Of a stretch of DNA of 64,000 nt, positions 1 through 6,949 are shown in pieces. Both the position numbers and the translations under genes were made by a program. The stretch is from assembly GCF_039621805.1 (NCBI RefSeq), contig NZ_CP155074.1, positions 558,001 to 622,000 of the forward strand, read 5' to 3'. The notes beneath the pieces are model-generated. The model did no database searches. It was not told where the DNA came from and saw only the letters and a program-made list of their open reading frames with translations. This DNA comes from Paraburkholderia sp. PREW-6R. Its GTDB lineage: Bacteria > Pseudomonadota > Gammaproteobacteria > Burkholderiales > Burkholderiaceae. The number at the start of each line of letters is the position of its first letter. Within the stretch, counting starts at the first letter, position 1.

Positions 1-656
1 CCGTCGAAGAGACTGCGGCCCGAAAAGTGTTGACCTGGCGCTGCCGTCAGCGTCAGGCCGTCAATGTTGGCCTCTTGCCACCAATCGAATTGCCGGACTT
101 TTCGAGCGTCGATACCCCACTCGATCAACCGGTCGCCAACACCGAGCGGGGTCAGGAAAACGTCCGTTCTTTCAGCGAGCGCGAGTACGGTCTCATGGTC
201 CAGATGATCGTAATGGTCGTGCGAAAGAATCACGCCGCGCAGCGCAGGCAGGTCGGCGAGCGCAATGGGCGGTGCATGAAAACGCTTTGGACCAACTCGC
301 TGGAACGGTGAAGCACGTTCCGCAAAAACCGGATCGGTTAACCAATATTGACCGCGCAATTTCAGCAGGATGGTGGAATGGCCGAGACGATACAGGCTGC
401 GATCTGGCGCCGCGTCGAGCTGCTCACGCGTGAGCGTTTCCACCGGAATGGGACCGGCAGGCATTGTGCCGGCCGGCTTATTGAGCAGCACGTTCCACGC
501 AATGCGCAGAGTTTTGCCGAAACCCTCTTCAGGGCGCGGCTTGACGTTGCGAAATCGCTGGCCATCGTGCTGAGCAGACGACTCGAACGACTCGCGCCCG
601 CGTCGTGCGGCAGTCAAACCCAACACGCGAAGGAGGGTACTGGAAAACGAACTCAT
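1..656 (-). CDS. MBL-fold metallo-hydrolase (UlaG/NAPE-PLD-like), C-terminus outside window
   Basis: The reading frame is open from an ATG at 656 down to the window edge, giving about 218 N-terminal residues. It contains the metal-binding motif HDHYDH in the context VILSHDHYDHLDH, followed by a DVFLTPLGVGDRLIEWG stretch, which is the layout of the metallo-beta-lactamase superfamily branch that includes UlaG and N-acyl-phosphatidylethanolamine phospholipase D-like proteins. The upstream segment with a GHSTILLKL strand and LTDPVF loop is also typical of that branch. The first 35 residues contain a short apolar stretch but no convincing signal peptide. It is divergent from the TetR gene at 742 and is probably its target. 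Substrate cannot be told from sequence. Confidence 0.85.
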   Translation of the reverse strand, partial: MSSFSSTLLRVLGLTAARRGRESFESSAQHDGQRFRNVKPRPEEGFGKTLRIAWNVLLNKPAGTMPAGPIPVETLTREQLDAAPDRSLYRLGHSTILLKLRGQYWLTDPVFAERASPFQRVGPKRFHAPPIALADLPALRGVILSHDHYDHLDHETVLALAERTDVFLTPLGVGDRLIEWGIDARKVRQFDWWQEANIDGLTLTAAPGQHFSGRSLFD

Positions 657-695
657 GAAAGGCTGCCCCAATCCGGAAAGTAGACTGTCTAGTGT

Positions 696-720
696 AGTTT
701 AGTTTTGGGAAAAGTAAACT
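696..720. promoter_or_regulatory. Palindromic operator between the MBL hydrolase and TetR genes
   Basis: Two 11-bp arms, AGTTTAGTTTT and AAAAGTAAACT, are separated by GGG. Ten of eleven positions are complementary. The palindrome lies in the 85-bp divergent spacer and overlaps a possible minus-strand promoter (TTTACT, 16-bp spacer, TACACT) for the hydrolase. On the plus strand TAATAT at 729-734 lies so close to the ATG at 742 that the TetR mRNA could be nearly leaderless. Length and symmetry fit a TetR-family site; binding by the neighbouring TetR protein is inferred. Confidence 0.7.
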
Positions 721-741
721 GCATGGTGTAATATTTTGGCC

Positions 742-1356
742 ATGATTACTACTGACACTTCTCTTCGTCTCACCGATCGCAAGCGGGCTGCGGTGATCCA
801 TGCAGCGACCGAGGAGTTTCTCGCCGCGGGTTTCGACGCCACGAGCATGGACCGGATTGCAGCGCGCGCACACGTGTCCAAGCGCACCGTCTACAACCAC
901 TTTTCGGGCAAGGAAGCGTTGTTTGCGGCGATCCTGCATGAACTGTGGGATTCGAGTGAAGTGGGCGAGGCACAGGCCTATTCGGCCGAGCAACCATTGC
1001 GGGAGCAACTGGTGAGGCTCCTGCAAAAAAAATTGAGCGTGATGAATGACGACGCATTTCTCGCGCTTGCGCGCGTGGCAATTGCTGCCGGCATTCACTC
1101 GCCTGAGCGTGCGCGCGACATGGTAGCGCGCATGGGCGAACGCGAAGAGGATCTGACTGTGTGGGTTAAGGCTGCCGCTGTGGACGGACGGATCAAGGCG
1201 CCCGATCCGATATTTGCCTCGCAGCAGTTGCAGGGGCTTGTAAAGGCGTTTGCCTTCTGGCCACAGGTGGCAATGGGTCAGCCGCGCCTTGGCAAAGCAG
1301 AGCAACGCCGCGTGGCCGAATCAGCGGCCGATATGTTTCTCGCCTGCTATGGCTGA
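742..1356 (+). CDS. TetR/AcrR family transcriptional regulator
   Basis: A 204-residue protein. Residues 10-60 form the family DNA-binding domain, with IHAATEEFLAAGFDATSMDRIAARAHVSKRTVYNHFSGKEALF matching the classic TetR helix-turn-helix pattern (the piece SKRTVYNHF is the recognition helix). The C-terminal part is a variable helical ligand domain. The ATG at 742 is preferred; an in-frame TTG lies two codons upstream at 736. The gene is divergent from an MBL-fold hydrolase, and a near-perfect palindrome sits between them, so autoregulation and repression of the hydrolase are likely. The ligand is unknown. Confidence 0.93.
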   Translation: MITTDTSLRLTDRKRAAVIHAATEEFLAAGFDATSMDRIAARAHVSKRTVYNHFSGKEALFAAILHELWDSSEVGEAQAYSAEQPLREQLVRLLQKKLSVMNDDAFLALARVAIAAGIHSPERARDMVARMGEREEDLTVWVKAAAVDGRIKAPDPIFASQQLQGLVKAFAFWPQVAMGQPRLGKAEQRRVAESAADMFLACYG

Positions 1357-2258
1357 CAAAGTCATTTGATAAGGATGACGAAGTACATAATCTCGCGCGG
1401 CGACCATTTCACCTGCAGGCAAGTCATTCGTCGGTATTCGCGTAAAGCGAATTTCCAGCGAGACATTCTGTTTTTATATTATTAATATAAATAGAATATT
1501 TTCGTTGTCCGCCAGCATCTCGGGGAATATGAATCGCACTTCTGGACCACACGGGGGCAGACTTGCCTCTTTCACGCGCGATCTCGGAAATATCCGACAG
1601 TAATTTACGCGTCTTCTTCTCGGATCATTGCTTATCCGCGTTACCCTTTAACGTTTCAGCTTTGAAACGTTTATAATTCCGCTGCCGTAAGATCACGTAA
1701 GTAATGCCGACTTTGCGCCTACCTACATTGATATTCCGTAAAAATTACGCTTGGTAAGTTTGTTGCGGTTCGGAATAGCCCTAGCCAACGGATTTGCCGA
1801 CAGCAGCGTTGTCTTTTCTTCGACTGCGGTGCGAAGGGCGGCAAGTTTTAAGGCTCGCAACTGCTGCTGTCGAGCAATTCGCGCGCGATTGCCTCCGCTT
1901 GGTCAATTCATGGATTTTCGCGCTGCAGTGGCACATGCGAGGCCATGAACGGAAAGCGGCAGAGGACTAAACACCGTCATCAGTTGTCCTCAATGAAGCA
2001 GCACATGCGTCGAACGGCGCGTGTCTGGCAGTACGCGCGTTTGTCTGCGCGAGCGCATTTCCCAACTCTGTCGGCCAATAGCCGTCAATATAGTAAGGGA
2101 TGCGTAATAAATAAGGTCTCCGCAACACGGCCTTGGTAAATCAAAGCTCATGGCGTGCCGCATGAGCTTCAAAAGATCAATAACGCAGAAGCAGGACGGC
2201 CTGGATCGATCTTGCGCAATTCTCGGGGATAACCTCTTCCTTAGCGAACGTTTGGACA
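1357..2258. other. 902-bp non-coding leader with AT-rich island and palindromes
   Basis: No convincing gene is seen on either strand; the short open frames have no family resemblance and poor starts. Visible structure includes an AT-rich island at 1471-1503 holding an inverted repeat with 8-bp arms (TTTATATT, spacer ATT, AATATAAA; 1473-1491), a perfect inverted repeat at 1650-1671 next to a consensus TATAAT, and CGTAA-AAA-TTACG at 1737-1749. The region could carry the regulatory sequences and a long 5 prime UTR of the secreted protein at 2259. Confidence 0.5.
1650..1677 (+). promoter_or_regulatory. Operator-like inverted repeat abutting a consensus -10 box
   Basis: AACGTTTCA and TGAAACGTT form a perfect 9-bp inverted repeat with the 4-bp spacer GCTT (1650-1671). 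TATAAT follows directly at 1672-1677. No good -35 box is visible at the usual distance (TTAACG at 1648 is 18 bp away and overlaps the repeat), so the repeat could be an activator or repressor site. The promoter would give a leader of about 575 nt for the gene at 2259. Confidence 0.45.
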
Positions 2259-4541
2259 ATGACGAGAAATTTGAAATTACTAGGGGTTGCGGCGGCAACC
2301 ATGCTGACCTGGCTGTGCGCGGAAAACGCGCAAGCCCAGACCAGCACAATCACTGTCTCTGGCCAGCAATACAAATTGTGCGGTCAGGAGAACGCCAGAT
2401 GTTCGTTCCTTGGAACGGGTTCAGTCGTGTTTGGCGCAGTGCCGCCCAACGCACCATCAGTCATGCTGACCGCCCCGCGTACGTTCAGTAACGGCGTCGG
2501 TTGCTACGTAGGCGCTGTTTCACAGACCGATCCCGCATTCGGCTATGGCAAGTCCTGCTGGGTGAGGGCGGTAGCAGCAACGCCGACCCCGACGCCAACA
2601 CCAGCGCCGACGCCAACACCGGCGCCGACGCCCACGCCCACGCCCACGCCAACACCGGCGCCTACGCCCACCCCAACGCCAACCCCAACGCCAACGCCAG
2701 CCCCGTCTCCCACGCCGTCCGCAACGGCGGCCCCGGCACCTACGCCCACACCCACGCCGACCACGGCGACGCTGTCCTGCAGCGCGCCGACGCAAACCGC
2801 CGGCGGCACACCGAACGGTGTAATCAGCGCCGACACGCCGACGACTGACGGTCTGCGGGTATTCCAGAACAACGCTCCGTTCAAGCTCTCGATTACCACC
2901 AACACGTCAAGTTCGGATACCGTCGTGTGGTCCGTGGCCGACTCCAATGGTTCGATCAAGGCGCAGGGCAGTTTCCCGGTTAGCTCAGGTGTGCAGACGA
3001 ACACCATTCCCTGTACGTCGACGTGGTCGGGGTATGGCGCACTCACCGCGACACTTCGCTCCAACGGGGGCACGCTGCCGCAAAGCGGCACGCGTCCGCA
3101 AGGCATTGCGACCTTCGGTGTCCTGCCGAACCTGAGTTCGGTATTGGGCACGGTGACCTACGCGCATCAGGATCAGCATCGTTTCGGCATGCAGGGCTTC
3201 AACGGCAACATTGCCGCGCTGCACGCACTGGGCATCTCGTGGACGATCGACGACCGTCAGGTGTCGGCGATGGAGCCGAACGGTCCGAACACGTACACGC
3301 CGAGCGTGAACGATCTCGATCCGTTCTACAAGGCGAACCCGGACCAGATGCGTATCGTGCGTCTCGACGGACTGCCGGCATGGGATTCGAAGACCGGTCA
3401 GTTCAACGACAGCTATTACGCGCCGCTGAACATGCCTGAGTTCCAGACGTTCATGAGCAAGGTCGGTACTGACACGAGCCTGATCCGCGCGGCGAACTAC
3501 CCGAACCAGCAGAAGAACTACTATCAGGTCACGTGGGAGCCGAGCCTCGGCTGGGCCGATAGCGACGCTAACTTCGTCGCCATGTACAAGGCGGCCTATC
3601 AGGGCATTCATTCGACCGACCCGAATGCGGTCGTGATGGGCACGGGCAATCCGTTCGCAGCGAACTGCGATACATGCACCACGGGCTATCTGCAGAAGTT
3701 CGGTGCGCTCGGTCTGTGGAATTACATCGACGCGGTCGCCACGCACGGCTACTGGAACGCAGGCACGTATCCGGCTCATCCGCCGGAGTTGCAGGATTCC
3801 GATCCGAGCACCGCAAACCAGGCGAATGCACTCGATAACCAGATGGCGCAATTGCGTTCGGTGATGCAGGCCGGCAAGCCGAACATGAAGCTGTTCTTCA
3901 CGGAGGCGGGCGTGAGCTACGATCCGGGTCTGAACTACGGACCGAACGTGCCGTCGCAAAACCAGATGTTCGCGCAGGCGGCGGTTGGCGTGCGGGCGCA
4001 CATCATCGTGCTGGGCGGCGGTGCGCAGGTCACGACGCTGTTCTACGGTCCTGACTATCCAGGCGAAGTGGGTTACGGTTCGTTCTTCGATCTGAACGAC
4101 GCGCAAGGCGCATTCGGCGCGACGAACCTCTCGCCGAAGCCTGAAGCCATGGCGTTCGCCACCATGACGCGTGTTCTCGACGGCACGAATACGCTCGGCC
4201 GCGTGAACGGTGCGCCGTCCGGCGTGTTTGCGTATGCGTTCCAGCAACTCGGCAATGGCAAGGTTGTGACCGCCGCATGGGCGCACAACAATGCGCAATG
4301 GCCGACGAGTGGCGGCGTGTATAGCCAGACTTATTCGACCAGCTACACGCTCCAGGTCGACAACGCGGGCACGTCGGGCAATGTGACGAAGATCGATGGT
4401 TATGGCAACGTTACGACGGTGCCTTACACCAACGGTGCCGTTTCGTTGACGCTCACCGAAGTGCCGCAGTACATCGTGTCGGCCAACGCAACGGTGGCGA
4501 AGAACAATTCGACCGTTCCTGTGGGATACACGGGTCAATAA
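2259..4541 (+). CDS. Secreted modular glycoside hydrolase-like protein
   Basis: 760 residues with a signal peptide probably cut after AENAQA (residue 26). Residues 28-105 form a small domain with four cysteines (41, 48, 82, 100) and the CSFLGTGSVVFGA / GKSCWV pattern seen in accessory domains of secreted polysaccharide-active enzymes. Residues 108-168 are a PT/PA-rich linker encoded by short tandem repeats. Residues 170-290 look like a beta-rich module. The C-terminal 470 residues resemble a clan GH-A TIM barrel: E427 in TWEPSLGW is a plausible acid/base and E549 in LFFTEAGVSYD a plausible nucleophile. The family (GH39-, GH5- or GH79-like) and the substrate are not known. A strong terminator follows. 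Confidence 0.65.
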   Translation: MTRNLKLLGVAAATMLTWLCAENAQAQTSTITVSGQQYKLCGQENARCSFLGTGSVVFGAVPPNAPSVMLTAPRTFSNGVGCYVGAVSQTDPAFGYGKSCWVRAVAATPTPTPTPAPTPTPAPTPTPTPTPTPAPTPTPTPTPTPTPAPSPTPSATAAPAPTPTPTPTTATLSCSAPTQTAGGTPNGVISADTPTTDGLRVFQNNAPFKLSITTNTSSSDTVVWSVADSNGSIKAQGSFPVSSGVQTNTIPCTSTWSGYGALTATLRSNGGTLPQSGTRPQGIATFGVLPNLSSVLGTVTYAHQDQHRFGMQGFNGNIAALHALGISWTIDDRQVSAMEPNGPNTYTPSVNDLDPFYKANPDQMRIVRLDGLPAWDSKTGQFNDSYYAPLNMPEFQTFMSKVGTDTSLIRAANYPNQQKNYYQVTWEPSLGWADSDANFVAMYKAAYQGIHSTDPNAVVMGTGNPFAANCDTCTTGYLQKFGALGLWNYIDAVATHGYWNAGTYPAHPPELQDSDPSTANQANALDNQMAQLRSVMQAGKPNMKLFFTEAGVSYDPGLNYGPNVPSQNQMFAQAAVGVRAHIIVLGGGAQVTTLFYGPDYPGEVGYGSFFDLNDAQGAFGATNLSPKPEAMAFATMTRVLDGTNTLGRVNGAPSGVFAYAFQQLGNGKVVTAAWAHNNAQWPTSGGVYSQTYSTSYTLQVDNAGTSGNVTKIDGYGNVTTVPYTNGAVSLTLTEVPQYIVSANATVAKNNSTVPVGYTGQ
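2580..2763 (+). repeat. Short tandem repeats coding a Pro-Thr linker
   Basis: This stretch is made of degenerate 6- and 9-bp units (ACGCCAACACC, GCGCCGACG) that encode TPTPTPAP-type sequence in the secreted protein. Such linkers vary in length by slippage between strains and usually separate binding and catalytic modules. Confidence 0.8.
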
Positions 4542-4847
4542 GAGCCGCTCCACAAAGGCGCGCCGCACGCAGGACGAGCGGCGCGCCCACAACCTGTCAG
4601 ATCCAGTCGATTCAGGCCGCCATTCGAGCGGCCTTTTTTTCGCTTGTTGCTCCATAGCGGACCCGCGCGTTTTCACGGCTCGACGTTCGCGTTTCTGTAC
4701 GCCTGGCCACATATTGCGACGCGGCAAGCGTGCACAATCGGGACGTTATCCGTGCGACGCGTCGCGCCACGCGCACGGGCAGCCATGCGCAGGCGCCACA
4801 CGAGCGCGCGGCGAAGGCAATAAACTCAACGCCACTGCGGAGAAGCC
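4542..4847. other. Intergenic region with terminator, otherwise empty
   Basis: Apart from the two hairpins at 4557-4640, I see no gene or clear promoter here. The start region of the next gene has GGAGAA just ahead of its ATG. Confidence 0.5.
4614..4640 (+). terminator. Rho-independent terminator of the secreted hydrolase gene
   Basis: AGGCCGC, loop CATTCGA, GCGGCCT, followed by seven T residues. A second hairpin just upstream (GGCGCGCCGC 4557-4566 and GCGGCGCGCC 4578-4587, 11-nt loop) lacks a T tract and may stabilise the 3 prime end. Confidence 0.9.
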
Positions 4848-6020
4848 ATGGGTTGGAAAAACCTGCTGATCGAGACCCCGGCCTGGATGATGAGCCGGTT
4901 CTACCCGCCGCGTTTTGATCCGCATCGCGCCACGCCACGCAGCATTCTCGTGCTGCGGCCGAACGACTTCGGCGAACTGCTTACCACCACGCCGCTCTTC
5001 GAATCGTTGCGCAAGCGCTTTCCGAACACGCGCCTCGTTGCCGGCGTGGGCAGCTGGGGACGTCCCATCCTGGAGAACAACCCTTTCGTCGACGAGATCG
5101 TCGAGATCGACGCGCCCTGGAATAACAAGCTGGTCGAAGACCGCTCGCATCGCAACGTGTTGCGCTTCCTGTGGAACTCACCGCAGGTCGCCGCATTGCG
5201 CAAGCGTGGCGGCTTCGATGTCGGGATCGACGTGCTGGGCAGCTACATGGGCGCCATCCTGATGATGCGCGCGGGTGTGCGTTATCGCATCGGCGTGCGC
5301 GGATATCGCGGCGGCTACAGCGGTTGTCAGGAGTACATCGAATTCGCAAGGCGTCAGTGCGGTCGCGCTGCGCTCGCTCAAGGCGAATTGCTGGGCGCAA
5401 CCGCACTGCCGGAAGCGCGGCCACAACTATTTCTCACCGACGACGAACGCGCGCTTGCCGCCAAAATCTGGAGCGCCGATGCCGCTTCCGGTCGCCGGAC
5501 GGTGCGCGTGCTCGTGGGCGTCGGCGCGGGTGTGCCGACCAAGGCCTGGGACGCGCGCGAAGCTGGCATGGCGCTCGCGCGCGTCGCACGAACGCTCGAG
5601 CAGAGTGGCGACGCCTGCGATATCCTGATCGTCGGCAGCGAGGCCGATAGAACGCGCGCTGCGGAAGCCATCGCCGCGGCGGGTGCAGGCGTTCCTATCC
5701 GCTCAGTGGCGGGCGACGTGAGCATGCGCACAGTGTTCGCGCTCGCCGAAGGCGCAAGCGTCGTTTTGTCCAATTCGTCGATGCTGATGCATGTGGCCGC
5801 CGCATTCCATCGTCCCACTGTCGCTGTGATCGGCGGTAGCGTCACACGTCCTGAAGTGCACGATGCGATCTGGGGTTATCCGCCGCCCTATCGCAGCGTG
5901 GCGCCAGTGCAATATATTCCGGGCGAGCATGCGAAGAACTGGCCGGAGCGGGAGCGGGTGGTTCAGGCGCTTCTCGACCTCGTCGAGGTTCAACGCGCGC
6001 ATCTGCACGCGGCAGCCTGA
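4848..6020 (+). CDS. Glycosyltransferase family 9 (heptosyltransferase-like)
   Basis: 390 residues. The N-terminal Rossmann half begins ILVLRPNDFGELLTTTPLFESLRKRFP, the signature region of ADP-heptose:LPS heptosyltransferases. The C-terminal half has GVGAGVPTKAWD and LSNSSMLMHVAAAFHRPTVAVIGGS, which correspond to the nucleotide-sugar binding site of GT9 enzymes. It is probably cytoplasmic or peripheral to the inner membrane and may add a heptose or related sugar to lipopolysaccharide or another surface glycan. It stands alone, followed after 130 bp by an unrelated small gene, so the acceptor cannot be inferred from context. Confidence 0.88.
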   Translation: MGWKNLLIETPAWMMSRFYPPRFDPHRATPRSILVLRPNDFGELLTTTPLFESLRKRFPNTRLVAGVGSWGRPILENNPFVDEIVEIDAPWNNKLVEDRSHRNVLRFLWNSPQVAALRKRGGFDVGIDVLGSYMGAILMMRAGVRYRIGVRGYRGGYSGCQEYIEFARRQCGRAALAQGELLGATALPEARPQLFLTDDERALAAKIWSADAASGRRTVRVLVGVGAGVPTKAWDAREAGMALARVARTLEQSGDACDILIVGSEADRTRAAEAIAAAGAGVPIRSVAGDVSMRTVFALAEGASVVLSNSSMLMHVAAAFHRPTVAVIGGSVTRPEVHDAIWGYPPPYRSVAPVQYIPGEHAKNWPERERVVQALLDLVEVQRAHLHAAA

Positions 6021-6151
6021 GCCTCGTGTGCGGGTCGCGCGTCTACTTCGGACTGGACGCTCAAGAATAGAAACGGTAGGCTATAAGCGCAAAGAGGTGG
6101 GTGGCTGGGTGACAACCCGGCGGGTTTCTTCGAACATCGTGGAGCCGACTC

Positions 6152-6463
6152 ATGGACGTGAGCACAGAAGCGCTGGTGGACCTGCTGCGAGAAGTGGAAA
6201 CCGAAGACCCGATTGATTACGCCGACCTGCCGTTCAGCGAGCACGAATTACGACGTCTGGTAATGAGTTCCCTCGTCGAGCGGCACCATCTGATCGAGAA
6301 CGGCACCCTGTCCGTCTCCGACATTCACGCACTCTATCTGCTGAGCACCGCCAAGCTGGTGCTGGAGAACACCGTACTGCACGCGCGGCTGCTACTGTTG
6401 CAAGGGCAGCGGGTCGACGTGCAATCGCTGCTCGCGCCTTTTACGCTCAAAGGCAAAAGCTGA
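6152..6463 (+). CDS. Hypothetical 103-residue protein
   Basis: I do not recognise this protein. It starts MDVSTEALVDLLREVE, is rich in Leu, Glu, Val and Asp, is predicted almost wholly helical, and has no signal peptide or membrane span. The N-terminal half is acidic (ETEDPIDYADLPFSEHE) and the C-terminal half contains a Leu/His-rich helix (LENTVLHARLLLLQGQ). Codon use matches its neighbours and the ATG is followed by a full-length high-GC frame, which supports a real gene. It is flanked by a GT9 gene and a KfrA-like gene without obvious operon linkage. Confidence 0.6.
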   Translation: MDVSTEALVDLLREVETEDPIDYADLPFSEHELRRLVMSSLVERHHLIENGTLSVSDIHALYLLSTAKLVLENTVLHARLLLLQGQRVDVQSLLAPFTLKGKS

Positions 6464-6949
6464 CTGCATCCGCGAGTCAATTGACCGGTCTCACCACGCG
6501 CGTGGCAGCTCATTCAAGTGAATGCTGCTGCGCCGTTTCTATTCTCTCTCCGAGAGCGAAAGCGATAAGTCTGTAAGCGGCATTCATGCGCGCTTTACTC
6601 GTCGGTTCCGTTTAGCGAATATCACGATGTCAGGCGCTCTTCGCAGAACGAACGCGACGCACGTGCCGAACTGGTTGGCCGGACCGGTCCAGCCAGTTTC
6701 GATAGCGTCGCCAATCGGCGAGCGGTGAAATAGCCGCTATGGGTTTTCGTGAGCGCACGCGTGGCGCGGATAAAATCCTTGGGCGATCACCCTTGACCGC
6801 AAGCAAACCGGCCAGACGCCACGGTTCGCCTTTAGAATAGGGGTGCGACTGGACCTTGTCCTTGCTGATAGCGGGGATGTCGCGCGAACGAGGTAACGTA
6901 TCGATGAGTAAAGCTTTGGCCAGGTCATTTTGATTCTTTGAGGCGCTTT
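6464..6949. other. 486-bp gap with a run of small hairpins
   Basis: No gene is supported. The segment 6669-6738 holds three consecutive hairpins: AACTGG/CCAGTT (6669-6698, with an inner TGG/CCA), TCGCC-AATC-GGCGA (6708-6721) and AGCGG/CCGCT (6721-6738). No T tract follows. A TAGAAT box lies at 6833-6838. This may be a structured 5 prime leader or small RNA, or chance folding in GC-rich DNA. Confidence 0.35.

Noticed and set aside
1990..2349. 119-residue minus-strand frame overlapping the start of the secreted hydrolase
   Set aside because: No family resemblance, no ribosome site, and it overlaps the hydrolase signal peptide region.
2985..4727. 580-residue open frame on the minus strand opposite the secreted hydrolase
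   Set aside because: It is rich in Arg, His and Val as expected from antisense high-GC DNA, has no family pattern, and the plus strand has a clear signal peptide and domains.
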